Notes: generated by a model not told the origin, from the sequence alone. Positions 53,412-62,905 are shown, counted from the first letter of the stretch. The stretch: DNA of 64,000 nt from an uncultured Gammaproteobacteria bacterium (GCA_937924335.1 CALDWW010000031.1:19114-83113); one strand, 5' to 3'. A program made the numbers and translations.

Positions 53412-54800
53412 TCAGATCACCTTTGAGAATCGTCCCGGCTGCCGCTCCGCCGGCAGATAGGCATCGAAAGCCATGGCGATCGGCCGTAACAGGAACCGGC
53501 CCCGAGCTGAAACCCGGATCTCGTCTTCGGTGACTTCGACGAGGCCGTCGGCCTGCAGGGGCCTGAGAGCGTCAAGTTCCGCCGCGAAATGGCTCCCGAA
53601 GTCGATATCGAATCTCTGACCGAGGGCGGCCATGTTGACGACATCCTGACACATGAGCCCCTGGATCACCTGGCGCCGGAGTACGTCTTCTGGCCCCAGT
53701 TCCACGCCGCGAAAGACGGGCAGCCGACCCTCGTCCAGCGAGGCATAGTAGTCTTTGCGTAACTTGAGATTCTGGCTGTAACAGGTGTCCAGTCTGCCGA
53801 TGGAACTGACGCCAAGAGCGATCAGATCGCAGTCGGCGTAGGTCGAGTATCCCTGGAAATTTCTCTGCAGAGTCCCTTCGTTCCTCGCCGTGACGAGTTC
53901 GTCTCCTGGCAACGCAAAGTGATCCATACCGATGTACTCGTACCCCTTGTCGGTCAGGTACTCGACGATATGCCTCAGCAGGGCCAGTTTGGTCTGGGCC
54001 GATGGCAGGTTCTCCTCCCGGATCAGTCTTTGCGCCTTGAACATCCTGGGCAAGTGGGCGTAGTTGTAGGTCGCTATCCTGTCCGGGCGTGCCTCTACGA
54101 CCAGGTCGAGGGTCTTCTCGAACCGCTCCAGATCCTGATGGGGCAGACCGTAAATCAAGTCGACCGAGACCGACACGAAGCCCACTTCCCTGGCCTGTCG
54201 GATGAGGCCGAGGGTGTGATCCACCTCCTGTACCCGGTTCACAGCCCGCTGAACCTGCGGATCGAAATCCTGGATACCCATGCTGAGCCTGTTGAAGCCG
54301 AGCTCGGCGAGCAAAGGGAGCATCTCGGGCCCGGTGGTCCGGGGATCGATCTCCAGGGAATATTCACGGTCGCCGGAAGCGCGTAAAGGGTAGTAGCGTG
54401 ACAGCCCCTCCATCAGGGCTCGCATCTCAACGTCCGACAGGTAGGTCGGCGTTCCGCCGCCAAGATGGAGCTGCAGCACAGGCCGGTCCTGGTCGTATAG
54501 CTCTGCGTGCAGGGACGCTTCCTTGAACACGTAGTCCAGATATTCTGCGGCCACGCCTGGGGTACGGGTCACGATCTTGTGGCATCCGCAGTAATAACAG
54601 AGCGAATGACAGAAGGGGATGTGCACGTAGAGGGACAGCTGCCTCATGTCGCGCTTGGCGTTGCTCAGACGGGCCAGGCGGGCATAGTCGTCTGCGGCAA
54701 AACCCTCATGAAACTGGACGGCCGTCGGATATGACGTGTAGCGCGGCCCCGGGCCGTCGTACCGCTTTACCAGTTCCGTATCGAAGACGATCTTTTCCAT
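53412..54800 (-). CDS. hemN: Oxygen-independent coproporphyrinogen III oxidase
   Basis: 462 residues of the HemN class (not the short HemW): radical SAM motif CHSLCYYCGC (CxxxCxxC plus a third nearby Cys), GGGTPTYLS, EIDPRTTG, MGIQDFDPQVQRAVNR, and the C-terminal HemN domain (VNMAALGQRFDIDFG). It decarboxylates coproporphyrinogen III in haem synthesis without O2, so it works in low oxygen, matching the cytochrome bd here. ATG 54800 has AGGTAAG upstream and is preferred to ATG 54821. sirB2 follows. Confidence 0.95.
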   Translation of the reverse strand: MEKIVFDTELVKRYDGPGPRYTSYPTAVQFHEGFAADDYARLARLSNAKRDMRQLSLYVHIPFCHSLCYYCGCHKIVTRTPGVAAEYLDYVFKEASLHAELYDQDRPVLQLHLGGGTPTYLSDVEMRALMEGLSRYYPLRASGDREYSLEIDPRTTGPEMLPLLAELGFNRLSMGIQDFDPQVQRAVNRVQEVDHTLGLIRQAREVGFVSVSVDLIYGLPHQDLERFEKTLDLVVEARPDRIATYNYAHLPRMFKAQRLIREENLPSAQTKLALLRHIVEYLTDKGYEYIGMDHFALPGDELVTARNEGTLQRNFQGYSTYADCDLIALGVSSIGRLDTCYSQNLKLRKDYYASLDEGRLPVFRGVELGPEDVLRRQVIQGLMCQDVVNMAALGQRFDIDFGSHFAAELDALRPLQADGLVEVTEDEIRVSARGRFLLRPIAMAFDAYLPAERQPGRFSKVI

Positions 54801-54983
54801 AGATTGCTTACCTGTGCCCACGCGGGGACAACCTCAAGGCCTGCGCGCCGCCGTCATTGGTACGCGGCCCGCCCGGTCAGGGCCGCGACGGCCGGTCCGG
54901 ATCTGATGCCGGCCACATTTTACTCTACGGACGGCAGGGCACGTTGATCTCGGTCAGGTCGTCTTGCTGCCGGGACCCGACCG

Positions 54984-55352
54984 TTACTGAGCAGGGGCCG
55001 GCGGCGGCGCCGATGCACAACGCAGCAGATACCGCAGATCCATGTCGTGGAAGTTGGGCTGCCCCGGTGCGATCGGCTCGCGATCCACGATCTCGTAGCC
55101 GTCCGGACAGAGTCCCTGGCGATCCAGCCAGTCCTGCAACCAGCTCATTCGCAGCGTCTCGGCGGTTTCGCTGTCTTCGGGATAAGCCGCGCCGGCGCGA
55201 GCTTCGAACACGAGCATGGAGGAATCCTGATATGAGGTCCGCAGGATACTACTCTGGTGCCGCTCGAAGTCGGCCCGTGACTTTTCCTCGAATGCGCAAC
55301 CGGATAGCAGACTCAGGGCAACGGCCGTCGCGCAGATGACAGACGATCTCAT
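54984..55352 (-). CDS. Small uncharacterised lipoprotein
   Basis: 122 residues with a clean lipoprotein signal (VALSLLSGCAFEEK) and a small mature domain with Cys pairs (GLCPDGYEIV and YLLRCASAPPPAPAQ) and a Pro-rich end. Not recognised as a named family. GAGGAGAA eight bases before ATG 55352 supports the start; an upstream in-frame extension to 55991 is rejected as it overlaps the phosphatase-kinase gene antisense. Confidence 0.75.
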   Translation of the reverse strand: MRSSVICATAVALSLLSGCAFEEKSRADFERHQSSILRTSYQDSSMLVFEARAGAAYPEDSETAETLRMSWLQDWLDRQGLCPDGYEIVDREPIAPGQPNFHDMDLRYLLRCASAPPPAPAQ

Positions 55353-55541
55353 CGGGATTCTCCTCATCCCGACCGGCGCCGGGATCCGGGCGCAATGATA
55401 AACCACGATCGGGCCCCGGGTCCCGCCATGCTCACCGGGCGCTACGTGGTCGTATCGACGCGATCCGGCGGAACACTGGCCGAGCGACCGCTGGTCGCCT
55501 ACAGTTACCCTGCGCTTTCTGACGGCAGGGGGAGGCCGCCC

Positions 55542-57428
55542 ATGAAGCTTGATTCGACGCGACTGCGATTTTTCCTGTACGTATTGCTGTGGCTGCTGTT
55601 GCTCGGCCCGGGATCGGCGACTGCAGAACAGTGGCGCTGGACCGGCGTAGAGCGCATCGTCGCCGTAGGTGATGTGCACGGCGCCTTCGACGAGCTGACC
55701 AACACGCTGAAGAAAGCGGGCATCATCGATGCGAATCTGAGCTGGTCGGGCGGCGCCGCTCACCTCGTCAGCATGGGCGACCTGGTGGACCGAAGCGCGC
55801 GGTCCAGAGAGGTTCTTGACCTGATCATGCGCCTGCAGAGTGAAGCGTCCGCGGCCGGGGGCGCCGTCCACGTCCTGCTCGGTAATCACGAAGCCATGCG
55901 TGTCACCGGCGAGATGGAGTATGTCACCGACGCGGAGTACGCGGCCTTTCGCCAGGAAGAGGATCCCGCGACCCGGCAGTCGGCATACCAACGATTTCTG
56001 CAGCGGCAGTCCAAACCGGACGATGACGCGGCCCAGGCCGCTTTCCTGGAGTCCTATCCGCCGGGATTTTTTGGCTTGCAGGCGGCCTTCTCTCCAACCG
56101 GGCGTTACGGTGCCTGGATCCTCGAGCGGCCGGTAGTGATCGTTATCAACGAAACGCTATTCGTCCATGGTGGCCTGACGGACGCCATGGCGGAAGGCGA
56201 CCTGGAAGCGGTCAATAGCCGGTACCGAAGTGATCTAGGCATCTATGCAGCGTCTCTGCAGGCGCTGCTGGAAGCCGGCGCACTGGACATGAGCGTCCCC
56301 TTCCCCGAGCGCGCCGGAGACGCCGCGGCCGCGGCCGCGGCAAACCCTTCGCTTGTCGAGTGGGCGGACGGCCTGAAGCTGTCCGGGCGATCACCACTGT
56401 TTGTCGCCGACGGCCCACTCTGGTACCGCGGTACCGCCTGGTGCAACCCGAACAGCGAGGTAAACCGGACCGATCGCGTGCTCACGCACTTCGGCGCCAA
56501 GCGCGCCGTGTTAGGCCATACGCCGACGGCCGACTCGCGCATCATTCAACGCATGGATGACCGGGTGTACATGATCGACACCGGCATGCTGACGGAAGTC
56601 TACAAAGGCCGGCCTGCGGCATTTGTGCAGAGTGCCGGCAGCATTTCGGCGCTGTACCTCGATGAGGCCGGCGCCGTCCCGGTCAAAGCAGAGCCGCGCA
56701 GAGTCGGACCGCGTCCGAGCCGGCTTACCGATGACCAGATCGAGGACATCCTGACCAACGGCAAGGTCGTGTCGATCGTGGATGTGGGTCAGGGAGTTAC
56801 CAAACCGCAGAAGGTTGAGATCACCAAGGATGGCCATCAGATCGAGGCAATTTTCAAGACCGAGTCCACACCTATTCAGGGCTCCAGTCGCCGTCAGACC
56901 CAGAAACTGATCAACCTCTCCGACCGGTGGGAGCATGAAGTCGCCGCCTACCGCCTTGACCGGCTCATCGGCCTGGACCTCGTGCCGGTGACCGTGGAAC
57001 GTACGATCAACGGCAAGACGGGCTCCCTGTCATTCTGGGTCGACGGCCTCATCAGCGAACTCGATCGGGAGACCAAGGATCTACCCGCCAGCGGCTGGTG
57101 CTCTTTGTCCGAGCAGTGGCCACTCATGTTCGTGTTCGACGCCCTTATCTACAACGAGGACCGGACAAAGCAGAACATGGTGTACGGCGAAGCTGACTGG
57201 ATGATGTACCTGATAGATCACTCGAGGAGTTTCCGTACCCAGAAAGGGAGACCGAAGGACATCCGTAACGTGGAACTCAAGCTCTCCCCGCTACTCGCCA
57301 GCCGGCTCGAGAAGCTTGAATTCACCGACCTCAACCAGGCCATGAGCGGGCTACTCGAGAAATCCCAGACCCAGGCGCTGATCAGACGCAAGGATGAGAT
57401 CCTCAAAGACTGGAGAAAAGGCCGCTGA
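55542..57428 (+). CDS. Fusion of a PPP-like metallophosphatase with a PI4K/FAM20-like kinase-fold domain
   Basis: 628 residues after a signal peptide or N-terminal anchor (LRFFLYVLLWLLLLGPGSATA). Residues about 38-345 are a calcineurin-like metallophosphatase resembling the Shewanella-like (SLP) group: GDVHG (43-47), GDLVDR (79-84), GNHE (114-117), VHGG (208-211) and GHTP (325). Residues about 425-625 look like a kinase-fold domain: Lys439 in IEAIFK, Glu464/466 in RWEHEVAAYRLD, D540-x4-N545 in YNEDRTKQN, and Asp559 in YLIDHSRSF, the order of ATP-Lys, helix-C Glu, catalytic Asp/Asn and metal Asp as in PI3/4-kinase-, HipA- or FAM20-like enzymes. The fold assignment is by motif, not by search. 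GGGGGAGG seven bases before ATG 55542 sets the start. Confidence 0.82.
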   Translation: MKLDSTRLRFFLYVLLWLLLLGPGSATAEQWRWTGVERIVAVGDVHGAFDELTNTLKKAGIIDANLSWSGGAAHLVSMGDLVDRSARSREVLDLIMRLQSEASAAGGAVHVLLGNHEAMRVTGEMEYVTDAEYAAFRQEEDPATRQSAYQRFLQRQSKPDDDAAQAAFLESYPPGFFGLQAAFSPTGRYGAWILERPVVIVINETLFVHGGLTDAMAEGDLEAVNSRYRSDLGIYAASLQALLEAGALDMSVPFPERAGDAAAAAAANPSLVEWADGLKLSGRSPLFVADGPLWYRGTAWCNPNSEVNRTDRVLTHFGAKRAVLGHTPTADSRIIQRMDDRVYMIDTGMLTEVYKGRPAAFVQSAGSISALYLDEAGAVPVKAEPRRVGPRPSRLTDDQIEDILTNGKVVSIVDVGQGVTKPQKVEITKDGHQIEAIFKTESTPIQGSSRRQTQKLINLSDRWEHEVAAYRLDRLIGLDLVPVTVERTINGKTGSLSFWVDGLISELDRETKDLPASGWCSLSEQWPLMFVFDALIYNEDRTKQNMVYGEADWMMYLIDHSRSFRTQKGRPKDIRNVELKLSPLLASRLEKLEFTDLNQAMSGLLEKSQTQALIRRKDEILKDWRKGR

Positions 57429-57468
57429 TCCAGCACCCCAGGACTCATATGACGGCTCGTTTGTCGAT

Positions 57469-57496
57469 TTGCCTGCTATGATGATTACTGTAGTAT
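57469..57496 (+). promoter_or_regulatory. Candidate promoter of the ompA-family gene
   Basis: TTGCCT (57469-57474), 16-bp spacer, TAGTAT (57491-57496), giving a leader of about 105 nt to ATG 57606. Boxes have two mismatches each. Confidence 0.35.
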
Positions 57497-57605
57497 TCAA
57501 GGAGATTCGGACGGGCCACTGCGGCCGCCCGAAAAGTCCCGACGCGGGGACCGAAAGAAGCAACGATCAAAAGGGCCCGCGAACACAACCCGGGAGGTGG
57601 GCGTC

Positions 57606-58811
57606 ATGAGAAAATCCCTGCTTGCGCTGGCTGTCTGCGCAATTTCTGTCTGTTCAGGTGCACAAGCCGCGGAAGCCCCCGGCCAGTGGTATGTGGCTCC
57701 GATGGCCTCCGCCTTCTGGGGCGACTCGAGTCGCTTCACGGATGATGACTTTGGTGGTCACCTGGCTCTGGGTCACGCTTTTGAGAAATGGAACCTCGAG
57801 TTCGGGGGTTTCTACTACGACCTCGACGGCAACAACTCGACGGAGTTGTGGGGAGCGGGCGTGGACGCCCTCGGCGTCTGGTATCGGGACCGCCGTATCA
57901 CTCCCTTCATGCTGGCCGGCTTCGGCTATACCGAGAGCAACAACCAGGAGATCCGTAGCGATAGCCAGAACATGTACGTCAACGGCGGTCTCGGGCTGCT
58001 GATCGACCTGACAAAGGAGCGCGGCCTGGCGCTGCGGACGGAGTTGCGCTACCGCCTCGACTTTCAGAGCCCGACCCAGAATGACTGGGTCGGTAATATC
58101 GGGCTGCAGATCCCCTTCGGCGGCAAGGAAGAACCCAAGGTCGCGATGGTGGATCCGGACAGCGATGGCGATGGAGTCCCCGATAGCCGCGACAAGTGTC
58201 CCGGGACACCTGCCGGAGTCAGGGTCGACAACAACGGCTGCCCACTGGACTCCGATGGTGACGGCGTGCCGGATTACCTGGACAAGTGCCCGGGAACCCC
58301 ATCCGGGACCCCGGTCGACGACAAGGGTTGCCCGCTCGACTCCGACGGCGATGGCGTCCTCGACGTGGACGATGAATGCCCGGGCACGCCCCCCGGCACC
58401 CGAGTGGACAGCAAGGGCTGTCCCATCCAGGCCGTCACGACACTGGAGGGGGTCGAGTTCGGGAGTGATTCCGCAGATCTGACGCCCGCATCCGAGGTCA
58501 TCCTCGACGCCACGGCTGCAGAACTGGCGCGACATCCGGACATGAAGGTCGAGATTGCGGGTCACACGTCGAGCACCGGACCGGCTGAGTACAACCAGGC
58601 GCTGTCCGAACGGAGAGCGCAGGCGGTCGCCGATTACCTGATCTCGAAAGGACTGAGTGCGGACAGATTCACGGTGACCGGGTATGGCGAATCCGATCCT
58701 GTCGCGGACAACTCCAGCCGCGAAGGACGCGCTCGCAACCGGCGTGTCGAGATGCGCATAGAGCCGACCCCGGCGTTCGAGGGCGGGAAAGGCGTCATCC
58801 GCAACGACTAG
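57606..58811 (+). CDS. OmpA-family outer membrane protein with three TSP3-type repeats
   Basis: 401 residues: signal peptide (ending SGAQAAE), an eight-strand outer-membrane barrel (about 20-175), three Ca2+-binding thrombospondin type 3 repeats (about 185-275) and a C-terminal OmpA peptidoglycan-binding domain (about 285-390) with NQALSERRAQAVADYL and GRARNRRVEM. It should tie the outer membrane to peptidoglycan. GGGAGGTGG before ATG 57606 sets the start; GTG 57597 is possible. A perfect terminator follows. Confidence 0.94.
   Translation: MRKSLLALAVCAISVCSGAQAAEAPGQWYVAPMASAFWGDSSRFTDDDFGGHLALGHAFEKWNLEFGGFYYDLDGNNSTELWGAGVDALGVWYRDRRITPFMLAGFGYTESNNQEIRSDSQNMYVNGGLGLLIDLTKERGLALRTELRYRLDFQSPTQNDWVGNIGLQIPFGGKEEPKVAMVDPDSDGDGVPDSRDKCPGTPAGVRVDNNGCPLDSDGDGVPDYLDKCPGTPSGTPVDDKGCPLDSDGDGVLDVDDECPGTPPGTRVDSKGCPIQAVTTLEGVEFGSDSADLTPASEVILDATAAELARHPDMKVEIAGHTSSTGPAEYNQALSERRAQAVADYLISKGLSADRFTVTGYGESDPVADNSSREGRARNRRVEMRIEPTPAFEGGKGVIRND
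58158..58427 (+). repeat. Three tandem 90-bp thrombospondin type 3 repeats inside the OmpA gene
   Basis: Repeats begin at 58158, 58248 and 58338, each coding DSDGDGV, then CPGTP and GCP. The Asp-rich loops are known Ca2+ ligands. Because units diverge at the DNA level, recent slippage is unlikely. Confidence 0.85.
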
Positions 58812-58889
58812 GCCGCACTGAGTGGAAATAGCATGGTTCTGAGCCACGCCATGACGGCGACAGAACTGACCTGACCTGATCTCCCGAGA

Positions 58890-58923
58890 AGACCCGGCAG
58901 CACGCCTGCCGGGTCTTTCTTTT
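58890..58923 (+). terminator. Rho-independent terminator of the OmpA gene
   Basis: A perfect 11-bp stem (AGACCCGGCAG / CTGCCGGGTCT) with a CACGC loop, followed by TTCTTTT. It is the clearest intrinsic terminator in the window, about 80 bp after the OmpA stop. Confidence 0.9.
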
Positions 58924-58960
58924 GCATCGCGCCGATCAGCCATCCTCATTCCGGATCGAT

Positions 58961-60130
58961 ATGAAACGTGTCGCCGTCCTGACAAGTTCACGCGCCGACT
59001 TCGGGCATCTTCACTGGCCCCTGCGCAGGATGCTCGATCATCCTGCTCTCGATCCGCGACTGATCATTGCCGGCGCCCATCTGTCCGCCGAGTTCGGCGT
59101 CACGGTGCGCGAGATCGAGAGCGCAGGCTTCCGGCCCGACGAGACGATCGAGTGCCTCATCAGTTCAGACACGGATGTCGGCATGGCCAAGACGATCGGC
59201 GTCGCGACTCTGTCACTGGCCGATCTGCTCGGCAGGATGCGTCCGGACATCCTCCTGTTGATCGCGGATCGTTACGAGATGCTGGCGCCGGCGTCCGTCG
59301 CCCTTGCCCTCAGGATCCCCATCGCTCATATCGAGGGCGGCGAGATCAGCGAGGGCGCGATCGATGATGCCGTCAGGAACGCACTGACCAAGATGGCCCA
59401 TCTGCACTTCACGCCAACCGAGGACGCCAGTCGCAGAGTCATGGCCATGGGCGAGGAGTCCTGGCGGGTGCACAGGGTGGGCGCACCATCTCTGGATCAC
59501 CTGGCTCAGGATGTGCTGCCTGACAGCGGAGAACTTGCGGGCGCGCTGGGTTTCGTGCCGGACGAAAACACCTGCGTCGCGGTCATCCATCCGGTTACCT
59601 TGCAGGATGATCCGACAGCAGATGCCGAAGCGATGATCGAAGCATTGGCAGCCTGCTCACGGATCGCTTTCTGCTTTCCGAATGCTGACGCTGGCAGCCG
59701 ATCGCTCATACGCAGGGTCAGGACTGTCTGCGAGTCTCGCCGCGATGCTCATCTCTACGTAAATCTTGAACCGCGTCTGTACTGGGGTCTGCTTGGCCAG
59801 GCTGGGGTGCTGGTCGGGAACTCCTCCAGCGGCATCATGGAGACCGCGTCCATCGGTCTGCCCACGGTCAATGTGGGCGAGCGACAACGCGGACGCACAC
59901 GGCCAGGCAATGTGATCGATACGCCAGCAGAGGCCTCAGCGATCAGATCCGCCATCGAACATGCCAGGTCGCCCGGCTTCCGAAGCAGTCTCCAGGGCCT
60001 GGAGAACCCCTATGGCGACGGCCACGCGGGAGAACGGATAGCGCGGATCCTGGCCGAGGCGCCGGAGCGCGGTGTCCTCTTGCACAAACGTGCTCTGCCC
60101 CTCTCGGCCACCGGATTCGATCATGACTGA
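58961..60130 (+). CDS. neuC: UDP-N-acetylglucosamine 2-epimerase (hydrolysing), NeuC/LegG type
   Basis: 389 residues with the NeuC family landmarks: VAVLTSSRADFGHL at the N-terminus, IADRYEMLAPASVALAL, IAHIEGGEISEGAIDDAVRNALTKM, and VGNSSSGIMETASIG near the C-terminus. Members hydrolyse UDP-GlcNAc-type sugars to ManNAc or the 4,6-diamino-mannose analogues for sialic or legionaminic acid; which sugar cannot be told. ATG 58961 has a weak ribosome site. It overlaps the aminotransferase gene by 8 bp. Confidence 0.88.
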   Translation: MKRVAVLTSSRADFGHLHWPLRRMLDHPALDPRLIIAGAHLSAEFGVTVREIESAGFRPDETIECLISSDTDVGMAKTIGVATLSLADLLGRMRPDILLLIADRYEMLAPASVALALRIPIAHIEGGEISEGAIDDAVRNALTKMAHLHFTPTEDASRRVMAMGEESWRVHRVGAPSLDHLAQDVLPDSGELAGALGFVPDENTCVAVIHPVTLQDDPTADAEAMIEALAACSRIAFCFPNADAGSRSLIRRVRTVCESRRDAHLYVNLEPRLYWGLLGQAGVLVGNSSSGIMETASIGLPTVNVGERQRGRTRPGNVIDTPAEASAIRSAIEHARSPGFRSSLQGLENPYGDGHAGERIARILAEAPERGVLLHKRALPLSATGFDHD

Positions 60131-61256
60131 GGTCGTTCCCCTCGCCCGCCCGTCGATCACGCAGGAAGATCGCGAAGCCGTGATGCGGGTACTGACGAGC
60201 GGACGACTGAGTGGAGGACCGAGCACTCTCGGATTCGAACGGCGCCTGGCATCGGCCTGCGGGGTAGCGGGAGCGGTGGCCGTGAGTTCCGGAACAGCAG
60301 GCCTGATGCTGGCCCTGCAAGCCTGCGAAGTGGGCCCGGGTGACGAGGTCATCACGACGCCATTTACCTTCGTTGCCACGGCCAGCGCCATACGCCACCT
60401 GGGCGCCACGGCCGTACTGGCGGACATCGATCCGGTTAGTTGGAACATCGATCCCGCCCGCATCGCCGCAGCCGTCACCCGCCGGACGCGCGCGGTCCTG
60501 CCGGTGCACGTTTTTGGTCGACCGGCGGAGATGACTCCTATCCGTGAAATCGCCCGTGCGCATGACCTTAGGATCGTCGAGGACGCCTGCGAGGCGCTGG
60601 GCAGCCACATCGGTGGGATGGCATGCGGCAGCATGGGCGACGCCGCCGTGTTCGGTTTCTATCCAAACAAGGTGGTGACGTCTGGCGAAGGCGGCGCTGT
60701 GACCAGTAACGACCCCGCCATCCTCGAATGGTGCCGCCGGCAAAGGAATCATGGTCGCCTGCCCGGATCGGCGTACGGCAGCCCGGTCCCGGGTCACAAT
60801 TTCCGTATCAGCGAACTGCAGGCTGCACTCGCTGCAAGCCAGCTAAGAAGGCTGCCCTCGCTCATCAGGAGACGCCAGCGTCTCGCCAGCGAGTACGACC
60901 GCCGCCTGTCGGGGCACGAGGAAATCGTGCTGCCGGACGCTGAACAGAACGATATGACCATGGCATGGTTCGCCTACGTGGTCCGCCTCGCCGACCGCTT
61001 CGATGTACAGGCCAGGGACCGTGTCCGCGCGCGAATGTCGGACCTGGGCGTGGAGACGGGCCATTACTTTCCGGCGGTGCACCGATTGCCGTCAGCCGAT
61101 GGGCCCGGCATGAGGGTGCATGACAGTGCTGCTCACGCAGAGGCCCTGTCGGACCGCGTGATCGCGCTGCCCTTCTTTCACGATCTCGACGGCGACCAGA
61201 TGGACCGGGTGTGTGAAGCCCTGATCAGCTGCGTCGGGCGGCAAAGGCCGGCCTAG
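60123..61256 (+). CDS. DegT/DnrJ/EryC1/StrS-family sugar aminotransferase
   Basis: 377 residues. PLP-enzyme motifs: GRLSGGPSTLGFERRLA, SSGTAGLMLAL, VEDACEALGSHI (PLP-Asp) and the Schiff-base Lys in FYPNKVVTSGEGG. Such enzymes transaminate 3- or 4-keto nucleotide sugars; next to the NeuC-type epimerase it is probably the aminotransferase of a nonulosonate-like sugar. ATG 60123 overlaps the end of neuC, so they are coupled. Its stop shares CTAG with the convergent sulfotransferase stop. Confidence 0.9.
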   Translation: MTEVVPLARPSITQEDREAVMRVLTSGRLSGGPSTLGFERRLASACGVAGAVAVSSGTAGLMLALQACEVGPGDEVITTPFTFVATASAIRHLGATAVLADIDPVSWNIDPARIAAAVTRRTRAVLPVHVFGRPAEMTPIREIARAHDLRIVEDACEALGSHIGGMACGSMGDAAVFGFYPNKVVTSGEGGAVTSNDPAILEWCRRQRNHGRLPGSAYGSPVPGHNFRISELQAALAASQLRRLPSLIRRRQRLASEYDRRLSGHEEIVLPDAEQNDMTMAWFAYVVRLADRFDVQARDRVRARMSDLGVETGHYFPAVHRLPSADGPGMRVHDSAAHAEALSDRVIALPFFHDLDGDQMDRVCEALISCVGRQRPA

Positions 61257-62905
61257 TCCGGATCGCGGAGAGCCCGCTGCAGAGGTCCCAGCCAGCGCCG
61301 ATAACGCTGGTGCTTGCCGATCGATGTCTTGTACATGGGCCGCCGCACCTGTTCGAAACTGGCGGTCCGCACAACACGCTCGGTCTCGAAGAACCTGAGA
61401 CAGGCCGGTTGCCAGTCCAGTCCCACGAATTCCAGCAGGCGCCTCATGCTCTGCTCCGGCGCCTCGACCAGCGCTTCATAGGACACGTCAAGGATCGGCA
61501 CCTGCAGGACCGCCTTCCAGTGTTCCATGATCCGGCAATACTGCCGGTAGTAGGCACCGATGTTCCCGAGATCGTAGGAGAACGACACTCCGGAACCGAA
61601 GAAGTGCTGAAAGAAACAGGACAGGCCTGTGTCCAGCGGGTCGCGGGTGCAGTGGATCACCCTGCTGTCCGGGAACAACAGCGCTATGAATCCCAGGAAC
61701 TCGAAGTTCTGCCACATCTTGTCGGTCACCCGCATGGCCCCGGGAGCGAGTGCGTCCAGCCTCGCCTGGTAGTTTGCCGCCAATGCGGCGACGTCGCTGC
61801 TGGTCAGACGACGCACGGACTCAGGGTAATCGACCCCGCCACCGCCGGTGGACAGGGCCAGCAAGCCCATATCGCCCAACTCACCGGCTCCGAACGCATG
61901 GCTATGGCTCGCGATCACCTGCTCGACCAGCGAAGTCCCGGAGCGCGGCATGCCGACGATAAAAACGGGCCGCCGGTCCCCGTGGTCGGCCGTGGGCATG
62001 CTCCGCATCGAATCGGCGTCGAAACTCGCCAGAAGCCGGTCCACCAGGCCTTCGTAGTGGAGCGGGTCGAAGCGCGCCTTCTTCAGGCTGTTGGCGGCCA
62101 GAAAGTGGTCCATCGCCGCATCGGGGTCGTCAGCGGTGTCGAACAGTTCACCAAGCCGGAAATGTATCTCCATGCGGCCCTCACGGTCGGTGATCCCGGC
62201 CAGGCGCGACTCGAGCAGCGTGACGGCCTCGTCCCTGCGATCGGCCGCCGCCAGGAGCCCGGCCGCTTCCGCCAGAAGGCCGCCGTTGTCCAGCCTGACA
62301 ATGCGGGGTATCAGGGTGTCGATCACGTCCGCCGAGTCTTTCCGGCGCCGCGCCAGTCGCGTCAATCCCCGCAGAGCCGCGACGTGTTCGGGATTACGCT
62401 GCAGCGCCGCGCGATAATCGGCCTCCGCTGCGTCCAGATCGCCCTGCGCCTGGAAAGCCAAGCCCCGATCCGCGAACAGGTCGGCGTAATCGCCACCGGC
62501 GGCAGTAGCCCGCCCCAACCATGCCATGGCGCCGTCGACCAGCCCCTGCTCCAGATGCAGGACGCCCATCATGTGGGGACCGCGTGGGTCGGCAGGGTCC
62601 AGACGGCAGGCCGCCTCCAGCTGTTCGACGGCCTGGTCATTCTGTCCCGCGGCTCGCAGGACGCGAGCCAGGTCGAAGCGGAAACGTGCGTTGCGGGGCT
62701 CTCTGCGGATGGCGCCGCGCAGCACGCCCAGCGCCGTCTCTATGTCGCCCGCGTCGAAGAACAGACAACCCAGCCGGTGCCAGCCGGCCGCCGTAGAATC
62801 CGGGTGGAGCTCCAGCTGCGGTACCACGGCCCGGGCGTCCTCGAGGCGCCCGGAACCGATCGCGGCGACGGCGGACTCGAACAGAGATGCGGATGTGTCT
62901 GGCAA
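61253..62905 (-). CDS. TPR-sulfotransferase
   Basis: About 550 residues: TPR repeats in the N-terminal half (LGCLFFDAGDIETALGVLRGAI, LGRATAAGGDYADLFADRG) and a PAPS-dependent sulfotransferase domain with FIVGMPRSGTSLVEQVIAS (5'-phosphosulfate loop) and CTRDPLDTGLSC (3'-phosphate). It could sulfate a surface glycan or protein. TTG 62905, with AGGAG 12 bases upstream, is preferred: the first 27 residues of the longer frame from ATG 62986 are Arg-rich and come from the palindromic operator. The start is uncertain. Confidence 0.87.
   Translation of the reverse strand: MPDTSASLFESAVAAIGSGRLEDARAVVPQLELHPDSTAAGWHRLGCLFFDAGDIETALGVLRGAIRREPRNARFRFDLARVLRAAGQNDQAVEQLEAACRLDPADPRGPHMMGVLHLEQGLVDGAMAWLGRATAAGGDYADLFADRGLAFQAQGDLDAAEADYRAALQRNPEHVAALRGLTRLARRRKDSADVIDTLIPRIVRLDNGGLLAEAAGLLAAADRRDEAVTLLESRLAGITDREGRMEIHFRLGELFDTADDPDAAMDHFLAANSLKKARFDPLHYEGLVDRLLASFDADSMRSMPTADHGDRRPVFIVGMPRSGTSLVEQVIASHSHAFGAGELGDMGLLALSTGGGGVDYPESVRRLTSSDVAALAANYQARLDALAPGAMRVTDKMWQNFEFLGFIALLFPDSRVIHCTRDPLDTGLSCFFQHFFGSGVSFSYDLGNIGAYYRQYCRIMEHWKAVLQVPILDVSYEALVEAPEQSMRRLLEFVGLDWQPACLRFFETERVVRTASFEQVRRPMYKTSIGKHQRYRRWLGPLQRALRDPD

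Noticed and set aside
54944..54957. FNR-box-like TTGAT-N4-GTCAG upstream of hemN
   Set aside because: The second half matches only three of five bases and lies 144 bp before the start. It is too weak to call, though hemN regulation by oxygen would be expected.
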